Of a stretch of DNA of 27,604 bases, positions 1 to 5,694 are shown piece by piece. The notes under the pieces were generated by a model. The model searched no databases and was not told the DNA's origin. It was given only the letters and a program-made list of their open reading frames with translations. Made by a program: the position numbers and the translations under genes. The stretch comes from a virus, in the IMG/VR virus record IMGVR_UViG_3300032116_001071, positions 1 through 27,604 of that record; one strand, written 5' to 3'. How positions within the stretch are numbered: the stretch's first letter is position 1; each line of letters opens with the position of its first letter.

Positions 1-2
1 TG

Positions 3-35
3 GGTAAACGATCTTCACATGGAGGAAATGCCTGA
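3..35 (+). CDS. possible C-terminal end of an upstream gene
   Basis: One frame is open from the window edge to a TGA at 33-35 and encodes a short tail, GKRSSHGGNA. This TGA overlaps the ATG of the next gene as TGATG, an arrangement used repeatedly in this genome for adjacent co-transcribed genes. The Shine-Dalgarno of the next gene (GGAGG, 21-25) would lie inside this tail. Only ten codons are visible, so no function can be assigned, and the frame may be fortuitous. Confidence 0.3.
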   Translation, partial: GKRSSHGGNA

Positions 36-340
36 TGAGTAGCCCCGTCCCCCTTTCCCCCTCTGCGCAAGCGGTAAAAGATGCCGTGCTGGCGACCTAT
101 TCAGACAGCGTTCCTAGGGACGACGTGCTTTGGGCACTAGAGAAATGTTCAGCCGTTGCTGTGCTTCGTGCCGCAGCTGATCAAGTTGTCCCGGTATGCG
201 ACACGCGATGTGATCGGGGAGTGCAACAGATGAAGATCCGCCGTGAACTGCTCGCCATCGCCGCCGAGCTGGAGGGGGGCAATAGGGTTGAAGCCTCGGC
301 TGCCTTTGTTAAATCCTTGCTTGAGGGGGAGGGGCAATGA
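35..340 (+). CDS. small hypothetical phage protein, 101 aa
   Basis: This is a soluble 101-residue protein with no signal peptide or membrane segment. The ATG at 35 is well supported by a GGAGG Shine-Dalgarno at 21-25 with about 9 nt spacing. The sequence is mostly helical. Its two recognisable stretches, AVLRAAADQVVP (residues 42-53) and IRRELLAIAAELEGG (around 68-82), recall short uncharacterised proteins I associate with phages. A pair of cysteines lies in between (CDTRC). It opens the plus-strand group of non-structural genes, and a tRNA-like gene follows within 20 nt. No function can be assigned. Confidence 0.75.
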   Translation: MSSPVPLSPSAQAVKDAVLATYSDSVPRDDVLWALEKCSAVAVLRAAADQVVPVCDTRCDRGVQQMKIRRELLAIAAELEGGNRVEASAAFVKSLLEGEGQ

Positions 341-356
341 CGACTGAGGTCACCCA

Positions 357-429
357 GGGGGTCTAGCAATCTGGTGAATGCGGCGAACTCATAATTCGCC
401 GTAGGTGGGTTCGAGCCCCACAACCCCTT
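357..429 (+). tRNA. tRNA-like gene with CAT anticodon (Met or Ile2), slightly degenerate
   Basis: A cloverleaf can be drawn by eye. The D stem is GCA/TGC (366-368 with 379-381) with GG in its loop. The anticodon stem GCGAA/TTCGC (383-387 with 395-399) is perfect, around loop CTCATAA with CAT at 390-392. The variable loop is CGTAG. The T arm is GTGGG TTCGAGC CCCAC (405-421). The acceptor arm is weaker: G1 opposite T72 is a wobble, C7 opposite A66 is a mismatch, the discriminator is T429, and no CCA is encoded. A356 could pair with T429 as an extra pair. It does not look like initiator tRNA. Elongator Met and CAU-reading Ile2 cannot be separated by eye. A decaying or tRNA-like RNA is also possible. 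Confidence 0.75.
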
Positions 430-438
430 CCCTGAATT

Positions 439-453
439 GTAACGGATTGTTAC
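439..453 (+). promoter_or_regulatory. short inverted repeat GTAAC-N5-GTTAC
   Basis: A perfect 5-bp inverted repeat, GTAAC GGATT GTTAC, lies just after the tRNA-like gene and about 40 nt before the membrane-HTH gene. It could be a small operator half-site pair or simply chance. No -10/-35 pair can be defended here. Confidence 0.2.
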
Positions 454-495
454 GACCGCTGGCCTGATCCGCTGGATCGTCGGTATGGTTGGCAC

Positions 496-735
496 ATGGA
501 TCGGGCGGCAGTAATGCCCATCCACCACCAACATTTTCCTCCAATGACCACCCTTCTTTGCATTTTGTTCTGGATCATCGTCCCACTGATCCTGATTGGC
601 GCGATCGTGAACCGTCTTGTGCTGGAGACCCAGCCCGAGCGGATCCGCCGCATGCGTCAGGCTGGCATGAGCCAGCGTGCCATTGCTGATGCCTTGGGCA
701 TCACGCGCCACAAGGTCCGCCTGGCCCTGGCGTGA
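496..735 (+). CDS. small membrane-anchored helix-turn-helix protein
   Basis: This 79-residue protein has two visible parts. Residues 18-39 (TLLCILFWIIVPLILIGAIV) form one strong hydrophobic transmembrane helix. Residues 50-77 carry a helix-turn-helix of the resolvase/sigma region 4 type (RMRQAGMSQRAIADALGIT, then RHKVRLALA). The protein ends with the recognition helix. The order, N-terminal membrane anchor and cytosolic C-terminal HTH, suggests a DNA-binding domain tethered to the inner face of the membrane; this is inferred. No clear Shine-Dalgarno precedes the ATG at 496, and in-frame ATGs at 514 and 544 are alternatives. The 544 start would begin right at the membrane helix and keep both parts. 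The partner, ligand and target DNA are unknown. Confidence 0.6.
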   Translation: MDRAAVMPIHHQHFPPMTTLLCILFWIIVPLILIGAIVNRLVLETQPERIRRMRQAGMSQRAIADALGITRHKVRLALA

Positions 736-737
736 TC

Positions 738-757
738 ACCGTGGCCACCGGGAGCCA
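738..757 (+). repeat. 20-bp direct repeat, copy 1
   Basis: The sequence accgtggccaccgggagcca occurs here and again, base for base, at 1516-1535. It contains the palindrome GTGGCCAC. It starts 3 nt after the stop of the membrane-HTH gene. The two copies bracket the RNA ligase gene. Confidence 0.85.
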
Positions 758-808
758 ACGGCCGTGACGCTGCCGCCGAAGCGCACAAGTGCGGATAGCC
801 GTTGGCTC
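752..808 (+). promoter_or_regulatory. long-range inverted repeat in the RNA ligase leader
   Basis: GAGCCAACGGC (752-762) is the exact reverse complement of GCCGTTGGCTC (798-808). A leader RNA could form an 11-bp stem with a loop of about 35 nt, and a small CGCA/TGCG hairpin (782-793) lies inside the loop. The left arm overlaps the end of the direct repeat. The structure lies upstream of the preferred ligase start at 855, so a role in translation control or transcript processing is possible but not shown. Confidence 0.5.
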
Positions 809-854
809 TCCGCTTGAACCGACAGTTATGCAGCAACCCAACGAAAGGACGAAC

Positions 855-1487
855 GTGAGCGAGTACCACAAGATTCAGAGCATCTACAAGCGCGACATGA
901 CCAGCAAGCGGAAGACGCTGATCAAAGGCGAATGGACGCTGCCGGAGTTTGAGTATCTGGCCGGAAATGTGTGGACGTTCACCGAGAAGGTGGACGGCAC
1001 GAACATTCGCGTGATCTTCAAGGATGGCGGAATCACGTTTGGAGGCCGAACCGAGAACGCTCAGATTCCGGCGCAACTGGTGGCCCGCCTGAACGAGCGC
1101 TTCCTGCCGCTGGCCGCGAAGCTGGGCGAGGTGTTCCCGTACGGCGCCGCCGTGCTGTACGGCGAGGGCTACGGCGCCAAGATTCAGAAGGGCGGCGGCA
1201 ACTACCGCTCGGACCAAGACTTCGTGCTGTTCGACGTACGCGTGGGCCAGTGGTGGCTGCAACGCGCCGACGTGCACGACGTGGCACAGAAACTTGGCAT
1301 CGACGTGGTGCCGGTGATCGGAGAAGGCACGTTGCACGATGCCGTGGCCTGGGCGAAGCGCGGCATTCGCTCAACGTGGGGCGACTTCGAGGCCGAGGGC
1401 ATCGTGGCGCGGCCGAAGACCGAGCTGAACACGCGCAGCGGGCACCGGCTGGTGGCGAAGATCAAATGCCGCGACTTTGCTGCCTAA
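855..1487 (+). CDS. RNA ligase, T4 Rnl2-like nucleotidyltransferase family
   Basis: This is an ATP-dependent polynucleotide ligase domain of 210 residues. It is expected to charge itself with AMP on a lysine and seal 3'-OH/5'-phosphate RNA nicks. Visible motifs are motif I EKVDGTNIR with K45 as the nucleotidyl lysine, LYGEGYG (102-108) near motif III, FVLFDVRV (123-130), motif IV EGIVARP (181-187), and motif V VAKIKCRDF (200-208). I prefer the GTG at 855 because AAAGGA (844-849) precedes it at good spacing. A GTG at 789 and an ATG at 828 are in-frame alternatives, but the extra residues look unlike the family. There is no extra C-terminal domain. The codons are visibly richer in G+C than those of the neighbours, and exact 20-bp repeats flank the gene, which suggests a separately acquired cassette. 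A tRNA-like gene lies about 430 nt upstream. Confidence 0.85.
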   Translation: MSEYHKIQSIYKRDMTSKRKTLIKGEWTLPEFEYLAGNVWTFTEKVDGTNIRVIFKDGGITFGGRTENAQIPAQLVARLNERFLPLAAKLGEVFPYGAAVLYGEGYGAKIQKGGGNYRSDQDFVLFDVRVGQWWLQRADVHDVAQKLGIDVVPVIGEGTLHDAVAWAKRGIRSTWGDFEAEGIVARPKTELNTRSGHRLVAKIKCRDFAA

Positions 1488-1496
1488 CTACTATTT

Positions 1497-1510
1497 AGGC
1501 GGATCCGCCT
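1497..1510 (+). terminator. perfect palindromic hairpin after the RNA ligase gene
   Basis: AGGCGGATCCGCCT is a 14-nt perfect palindrome (5-bp stem AGGCG/CGCCT with loop GATC) starting 10 nt after the ligase stop. Only TTGTCT follows rather than a run of T, so it is at best a weak intrinsic terminator. It may instead be an RNA processing or stability hairpin. Confidence 0.4.
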
Positions 1511-1515
1511 TGTCT

Positions 1516-1535
1516 ACCGTGGCCACCGGGAGCCA
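1516..1535 (+). repeat. 20-bp direct repeat, copy 2
   Basis: This is an exact second copy of the element at 738-757. It lies 29 nt after the RNA ligase stop and 47 nt before the next start codon. The sequences on either side of the two copies differ, so the identity is confined to these 20 bases. Confidence 0.85.
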
Positions 1536-1582
1536 CTCCAAAGACCGGTCACCTTTAACCCTTAATCTTTCACCTGAGAATC

Positions 1583-2254
1583 ATGGCACAATTAGAAGTG
1601 AGGCGTGTTCCGCTCGGGTGGCAGCACCCTAAGGAACGAGTTTTCAATTATTGTAGTGGTTTGATGGAAGACCGCTACAAGGAGTTGAGTGGCGCTGAAG
1701 ACTATCAGCCAGAGGCAGGCGAATGGGACGATGAGTGTGCAAAGTGGAAGGCAGGTTGGCGCCCTGATAATTGCAACGCAGAAAATCACGGCATGACATA
1801 CGAGCAGTGGGAGGGCCAGCGCCCCCACCGTGATAACTACATGCCCAACTGGCCTGTAGAGGATCGCACGCATCTGATGATGTATGAAACCACCAGCGCA
1901 GGCACGCCGATCAGCCCAGCGTTTGCCACTCCAGAAGAACTAGCCCGCTGGCTGGCCGATTGGGCCCCCAGTGTATTTGCCGCCAGAGGCACATACGAAC
2001 AATGGCTGAATGAAATTGTCCGCAGTCTTGCGCTTGAAATGCCTGACAGCGCTACCACCGCCACCCCAGCTATTCCCCCAGAGAGTCCATCGCCTGCCCC
2101 TGTGCCAGCCGAACCCGAAGCTCGCGTCCGTTTCACCGTTGACCTTCCCCGATCGCTCCACAAGCGCCTCCAGCTGGCGGCCGTGGATCGGGACCTGCCC
2201 ATGACGGACCTGGCCCGACGCGCTCTGGAGGAGTGGCTTAACTCTCAAGCCTGA
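1583..2254 (+). CDS. hypothetical phage protein with C-terminal ribbon-helix-helix-like domain
   Basis: This 223-residue protein has two parts. Residues 1-150 are acidic and rich in Trp and Tyr, with the stretch MYETTSAGTPISPAFATPEE (100-119) followed by LARWLA. I recognise this pattern from uncharacterised phage and bacterial proteins but know no function for it. Residues 155-180 are a Pro/Ala/Ser linker. Residues 181-220 (VRFTVDLPRSLHKRLQLAAV, then DRDLPMTDLARRALEEWL) fit a ribbon-helix-helix fold: a beta strand with alternating hydrophobics, then two helices ending in RRALEEWL, as in CopG/Arc-type DNA binders and antitoxins. The protein may therefore bind DNA as a dimer while presenting the N-terminal domain. 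No strong Shine-Dalgarno precedes the ATG. No toxin-like partner is adjacent. Confidence 0.75.
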   Translation: MAQLEVRRVPLGWQHPKERVFNYCSGLMEDRYKELSGAEDYQPEAGEWDDECAKWKAGWRPDNCNAENHGMTYEQWEGQRPHRDNYMPNWPVEDRTHLMMYETTSAGTPISPAFATPEELARWLADWAPSVFAARGTYEQWLNEIVRSLALEMPDSATTATPAIPPESPSPAPVPAEPEARVRFTVDLPRSLHKRLQLAAVDRDLPMTDLARRALEEWLNSQA

Positions 2255-2281
2255 CTGGCGTCCGTAAAGTTTTATGAACAA

Positions 2282-2310
2282 CCGCATCTCTCTTTTGATG
2301 GTGCGGCTTA
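2282..2310 (+). terminator. weak hairpin between two plus-strand genes
   Basis: CCGCATC (2282-2288) can pair imperfectly with GATGGTGCGG (2297-2306) around a TCTCTTTT loop, followed by CTTAAAGTTT. This is a modest structure without a proper T run. It may be a weak terminator or may do nothing. Confidence 0.25.
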
Positions 2311-2341
2311 AAGTTTAATCGCAACCCAAGCACACCACATC

Positions 2342-2812
2342 ATGGACAAAGCGACCAGAGACGAACTTATCAAACAAGCAACTGATTGGCTTTTCGCTGC
2401 CAGGGGATTTCAGGAAGCTGCAAAGCAAGCCAAACAAGGGCCATTCCCGGATGAAGAGAAAGCTCTTTTAAGCCGTGCCACGGCATGCCTTCGGCGCCGC
2501 GCCTCGCTGTTGGAACAGATAGCCAAGGGCGAAGGCGAACCCGCGCCACCCTGGCGGGCAAAGATCGCGCCGGAAGAAGATGAAGACCGCGTAATCTTGC
2601 ACGGCTTTTATTCTGAAACCGCCGCATCCCGACACGGAGGCACTTCAATATATGCGACTCAAGATGGACTAGAAGTAAAAGTAACTGCTGTTTATAGGAC
2701 TCAAGAACGCGGCAGGCGTGAGTATAGCCGCTGGCCCGATATGGTTTATGTAGGCGAAGTCACCAAATGGCTCAGAACTTTTCAGCCCCTGATCGGTCGC
2801 CCCTTCAGGTAG
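2342..2812 (+). CDS. hypothetical protein, 156 aa
   Basis: I do not recognise this gene. The first 65 residues are helical and charged, with RATACLRRRASLLEQIAKGE at 45-64. The C-terminal part (residues 80-156) looks alpha/beta and contains the stretch MVYVGEVTKWLRTF. There is no signal peptide or membrane segment. No Shine-Dalgarno precedes the ATG at 2342, which is the first start after the previous gene. It is the last plus-strand gene before the convergent junction with the late operon, and an intrinsic terminator follows 80 nt downstream. The position suggests a non-structural accessory protein, but this is only context. Confidence 0.65.
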   Translation: MDKATRDELIKQATDWLFAARGFQEAAKQAKQGPFPDEEKALLSRATACLRRRASLLEQIAKGEGEPAPPWRAKIAPEEDEDRVILHGFYSETAASRHGGTSIYATQDGLEVKVTAVYRTQERGRREYSRWPDMVYVGEVTKWLRTFQPLIGRPFR

Positions 2813-2820
2813 AATGTTGT

Positions 2821-2883
2821 TGGCGATCGGCGCCCCCGTGAATTCTTGCTTGGGGTTCATGTAGGCACCCCCCCCGATCGCCA
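2821..2883. repeat. 10-bp perfect inverted repeat in the convergent intergenic region
   Basis: TGGCGATCGG (2821-2830) and CCGATCGCCA (2874-2883) are exact reverse complements around a 43-nt loop. The loop contains CCCCC and GGGG blocks that could pair with each other, plus an eight-C run at 2868-2875. It lies between the last plus-strand gene and the terminator pair. Its role is unknown: it could be a protein binding site, an RNA structure or a recombination site. Confidence 0.6.
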
Positions 2884-2892
2884 CCACATTCA

Positions 2893-2913
2893 GCCCCCTA
2901 GGGGGCATTTTTT
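2893..2913 (+). terminator. intrinsic terminator for the plus-strand gene group
   Basis: The palindrome GCCCCCTAGGGGGC (2893-2906) folds into a G+C stem with a CTAG loop and is followed by ATTTTTT (2907-2913). This is a classical Rho-independent terminator reading rightward, 80 nt after the last plus-strand stop codon. Confidence 0.85.
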
Positions 2914-2920
2914 ATGGCAT

Positions 2921-2948
2921 AAAAAACCGGCCGCCGCCAGACAGCCGG
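2921..2948 (-). terminator. intrinsic terminator for the late operon
   Basis: On the minus strand CCGGC (2948-2944) pairs with GCCGG (2931-2927). The inner bases extend this to a nine-pair stem, with two G-T pairs and a TGGC loop, and six T follow (2926-2921). It starts 32 nt after the thymidylate kinase stop, so it ends the whole leftward late operon. It lies back to back with the plus-strand terminator. Confidence 0.85.
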
Positions 2949-2979
2949 GGGATGGATCTCATGACGCCCGAACGGTAGG

Positions 2980-3612
2980 TCAGAACCAGTCAAGAATTTG
3001 GTCTTTGCAGCGACCTGTCACCAGATCGGGACCGCCCACGCCATTGACGCGCCGCCATCCTGGCCCCTCCGCCAGCCGACGGAAGCCGTAATACACCCGG
3101 CTGAGGAAGGCCTCCCCTTCCGTCTCGATGCGATCCTGTGCGCGATGGCGGAGACGCGCCATCGCTTCCGCGAGCGGCACATCCAGCCACAGGGTAAGGT
3201 CAGGCTGAAGGCCATTGGCAGCGAAGCGATGCAGGGCCCCGAGCAGCTCCAGGGGGTGGCCGCGCCCATGACCCTGATAGGCAAGCGTGGACCCGTGGTA
3301 ACGATCGGACAGCACCCAATGGCCGGCGGCCAGGGAGGGGGCGACACGCTCGGCCACATGCTGGGCGCGATCGGCCAGATACAGGAGCAGCTCCGCCCCC
3401 CAGCAAGGCGATTGCCCTGCTGGGGGGTGGAGGAGGAGATCTCGAAGGGCATGCCCGAAAGGCGTGCCGCCGGGCTCGCGGGTGGTGATCACTTTGGCGC
3501 CGGGGGGGAGCAGGCCACTGTCGGGCAGCCAATCCCGGAGCGCTTCGAGCTGTGTGGTTTTGCCACAGCCGTCGATGCCTTCGAGCACGATGAACCGACC
3601 GCGATGGCTCAT
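2980..3612 (-). CDS. tmk: thymidylate kinase (dTMP kinase), cyanobacterial type
   Basis: The enzyme phosphorylates dTMP to dTDP with ATP in the cytosol, feeding dTTP synthesis. Visible motifs are the P-loop LEGIDGCGKTTQ (residues 9-20), TREPGGTPFG in the substrate site, the SDRYHGSTLAYQG signature, and a LID with RLRHRAQDRIE. With the ATG at 3612 the protein is 210 aa, the normal family length, so it looks intact. I chose this start because it forms an ATGA overlap with the endolysin stop and because the family begins MxxRGRFIVLEGIDG; a start at 3639 would add nine residues. To my memory, the sequence is closest to Synechococcus-type Tmk. It is the last gene of the late operon, an odd place for nucleotide metabolism, and is probably a host-derived auxiliary gene. 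Confidence 0.92.
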   Translation of the reverse strand: MSHRGRFIVLEGIDGCGKTTQLEALRDWLPDSGLLPPGAKVITTREPGGTPFGHALRDLLLHPPAGQSPCWGAELLLYLADRAQHVAERVAPSLAAGHWVLSDRYHGSTLAYQGHGRGHPLELLGALHRFAANGLQPDLTLWLDVPLAEAMARLRHRAQDRIETEGEAFLSRVYYGFRRLAEGPGWRRVNGVGGPDLVTGRCKDQILDWF

Positions 3613-3639
3613 CGGATGAAATCGACCACGATGGCCCAT
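3589..3639 (-). repeat. imperfect 24/25-nt direct repeat across the endolysin/tmk junction
   Basis: On the plus strand 3589-3612 and 3615-3639 align with 21 identical bases, three substitutions and one gap; both begin GATGAA and end CAT. On the minus strand each copy begins with ATG followed by codons for (G/S)HRGRF. The right copy encodes the C-terminus of the endolysin in another frame, and the left copy encodes the start of tmk. Confidence 0.7.
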
Positions 3640-4859
3640 CCCTTGCCCGGAGCGAAACGGTAGGCACCACCACCGATGGGCTCCACCATCCAGCGCTTGC
3701 CGAAGTTCTGGCGGGAGAAGCGGAGCTCCTTGCCGTTCGCGTTCAGCGTGTCCCCCGTGATCAGATCGGGCTCACCCCAGGGGTCGTTGACCACCACCTG
3801 GGTGGGGGTATGACCAATCACAATCAGCCAATGGCCCGAGCCTGTGGGGCGGTTCACCGGACCCCGATGGATGTAACCGCATGGCACCGGGATGCCGCGA
3901 GCGATCTGCTGCTCGAGCAGCTGGAAGTCAGCGTTCTGGACCATCCGGGCGGTGACACCGAAATGAGCCAGCGCCTTGATCTGCGCACTGGCGTCGGTGG
4001 TATCGCCAAAGCGCTGCACTACAGCCAGGTATTCGTCGTCGCCATTGGCGCCCTTCAGCGTGCCGGGCTTAATGGCCTCCAAGAGCATGGCACAGCTGGA
4101 GGAGAAACACATCCGCAGGCCCTGGCCGGTGGCCGAGTCACGCTGTGGATACCAGGGGACGGCTCTTAAAACGCTGGTGATTGCCACCGCTGGGGGTGGA
4201 GCCGGAGCCGGAGCAGGGCCGGCATTCCAGAGAGCACCCTCTGCCTTGCGACGGCGGCGGAGTCCTGCTTCGCTGGGGCCGCCTTGGTTCACGTACAGCA
4301 TCATCGCCGCTGGCACGTCAGCCAACCTGCCCTCGCTCAATGCCTTGGTGATGGTGTCGAACCCCTGGCTGCCAAACCAGTTGGGGCCAACGTTGTAGGT
4401 GAACGACAGCAGTGCCGCCCGCTGATTCAGGTTCAGCCGATCCCACCCCTCTACACGGCCGGTGATCGTGACGCAATCCTCCTCCAGTCGCGCAAACAGC
4501 AACGCATTAGCCACCTCTTGGGTGATCACATCCCCTTCTTTTACCGGCTTGCCCGTGGCATAGGTGGTCGTTCCCCACCCGATCGTCCAGGGCTCCCCGC
4601 CCGTTTCGGGGTCGGGATACGCCTCAAGCTTGCAGCCCTCAAACTCCTTCACCTGGGGCAGCGCGGCCAACGCCACCTGGGCAGGAGCCATGACCGGGCC
4701 GGTCCGCCCGCGCCAGATCCGCCACAGCTCCCCACCTTCGGCGAGCGCACCCGGATCAGCGGCCACCAGTTTGGTCAGCACCGCATGCAACCATTCTCGA
4801 TGGTGTGAGAGGCTTTTGTCAAAAAACTTGACATAATCTTCCACTGAGCTGTCAGTCAT
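3609..4859 (-). CDS. two-domain endolysin: GH24 lysozyme plus C39-like peptidase
   Basis: This 416-residue lytic enzyme acts on peptidoglycan. Residues 62-212 form a T4-type GH24 lysozyme (muramidase) domain, with KEFEGCKLEAYPD carrying the expected catalytic Glu (E74), D83, the WTIGWGT element with T92, and the later LNLNQRAALLSFTYNVG motif. An AP-rich linker follows (213-226). Residues 232-395 look like a papain-fold C39-like peptidase: a cysteine at 251 or 256 (MCFSSSCAM), H343 in SGHWLIVIGH and D359 in VVNDPWGEP. The N-terminal 55 residues are a helical extension without a signal peptide, so a holin would be needed for export. It is joined to its neighbours by ATGA overlaps on both sides. 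A role in entry as a virion-bound enzyme cannot be excluded, because it follows tail genes directly. Confidence 0.9.
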   Translation of the reverse strand: MTDSSVEDYVKFFDKSLSHHREWLHAVLTKLVAADPGALAEGGELWRIWRGRTGPVMAPAQVALAALPQVKEFEGCKLEAYPDPETGGEPWTIGWGTTTYATGKPVKEGDVITQEVANALLFARLEEDCVTITGRVEGWDRLNLNQRAALLSFTYNVGPNWFGSQGFDTITKALSEGRLADVPAAMMLYVNQGGPSEAGLRRRRKAEGALWNAGPAPAPAPPPAVAITSVLRAVPWYPQRDSATGQGLRMCFSSSCAMLLEAIKPGTLKGANGDDEYLAVVQRFGDTTDASAQIKALAHFGVTARMVQNADFQLLEQQIARGIPVPCGYIHRGPVNRPTGSGHWLIVIGHTPTQVVVNDPWGEPDLITGDTLNANGKELRFSRQNFGKRWMVEPIGGGAYRFAPGKGWAIVVDFIR

Positions 4860-5215
4860 TTGAAGCAGGAAGTGAGAGTAAGTTCTATATCATAAAAGCC
4901 CGCCCCCTTTAGTGTAAAGGTAGGCGATTTAGTGTATTTGTATTCATGCGTAGGCGGCACCACTTCATATTGGTCAGCCTGCATCCGCCATAGATCAGCA
5001 GGGGTGCCAAAGCTTATGCTTTCGCGGTGAGCAAAGTGGTGGTTGTAAACCGCTGTGACAGTAGTTTCGCCAACGTCCAAGAAACCAAACGTGACGGTGT
5101 GATCCGTAGGCGCCGCCCCGGTTCTGCCAACAATGGTGTCATTGGCCACGATCGGAACTTCCCCCAGGTTAAATGTCCGCACCTGGGGTTGAATACCTGA
5201 AGGGAAATCGGTCAT
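4856..5215 (-). CDS. hypothetical structural protein, 119 aa
   Basis: I do not recognise a named family. The protein is soluble and beta-rich, with a VTFGFLDVGETTVTAVYNHHFAHR stretch in the middle, written here as two parts: VTFGFLDVGE and TTVTAVYNHHFAHR. The stretch PADLWRMQADQYEVVPP lies in the C-terminal half. There is no signal peptide or membrane segment. It lies between another beta-rich protein and the endolysin, with ATGA overlaps on both sides, so it probably belongs to the tail-tip or fibre group. A small baseplate or fibre accessory protein is the best guess. Confidence 0.65.
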   Translation of the reverse strand: MTDFPSGIQPQVRTFNLGEVPIVANDTIVGRTGAAPTDHTVTFGFLDVGETTVTAVYNHHFAHRESISFGTPADLWRMQADQYEVVPPTHEYKYTKSPTFTLKGAGFYDIELTLTSCFK

Positions 5216-5658
5216 ACGCTAAACGAATATGCTGGGATAGTGGTCGTCCATGTGCCGCTAGTGATGTCTAGCGACGCGGCTGTGCGATTCTCTACACCAG
5301 CGAAAGAAAACAGCCGGACCAAGATGTCATCAGCCGCAGCACCTAGAGATTTATACAAATAGGCATGGCGCACGCCTGTGACAGTTATATTGGGAAGGCT
5401 AATGGCAGCAATTGTCACAATTGCTTTCCCCGTGGTGTCAATCGAGAAAGTGAACGGGTTAGTAGAAATCGTCACGCCCCCAGCCGGACAATTCGTTCCG
5501 GTCACCTCCCATGCGCTGACGTCAGACCGGCGCCTATGCGTTCCCGGTAGGGGTGTGTAGGCATTGTTCAATAGCAACGTCTTCCAAGTGCCAGACCCAA
5601 GGAACAACTTGAAGGCCTCGTCATAGGCCGCAACAGAAACCGTACCGATGGCTGGCAT
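5212..5658 (-). CDS. beta-sandwich-like phage structural protein, 148 aa
   Basis: Threonine, glycine and hydrophobic residues alternate as in beta-sheet virion proteins. The N-terminal pattern FLGSGTWKTLLLNNAYTP, then SDVSAWEVTGTNCPAGG, matches a widespread but uncharacterised phage protein usually found near tail fibre genes; I recall this from similar proteins and have not searched for it. It lies directly after the LamG fibre-like gene and overlaps the next gene by ATGA. A tail-tip or fibre-associated role is inferred from context. Start ATG at 5658 has no strong Shine-Dalgarno; the gap to the previous gene is 36 nt. Confidence 0.7.
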   Translation of the reverse strand: MPAIGTVSVAAYDEAFKLFLGSGTWKTLLLNNAYTPLPGTHRRRSDVSAWEVTGTNCPAGGVTISTNPFTFSIDTTGKAIVTIAAISLPNITVTGVRHAYLYKSLGAAADDILVRLFSFAGVENRTAASLDITSGTWTTTIPAYSFSV

Positions 5659-5694
5659 AGCTAAGCTGTTTTGGCTGTCATCCTAACGCAGCAC

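Noticed and set aside
357-429. tRNA-like gene as a prophage attachment site
   Set aside because: Phage-like genes lie on both sides, and no second copy of its 3' end was seen in the window.
181-711. 176-codon minus-strand frame over the left arm
   Set aside because: It runs across the tRNA-like gene and two better supported plus-strand genes and shows no domain pattern.
2998-3663. 221-codon open frame on the plus strand opposite tmk
   Set aside because: It is a mirror of the tmk/endolysin coding strand. Tmk motifs are unmistakable on the minus strand, and the plus frame has no recognisable domain.
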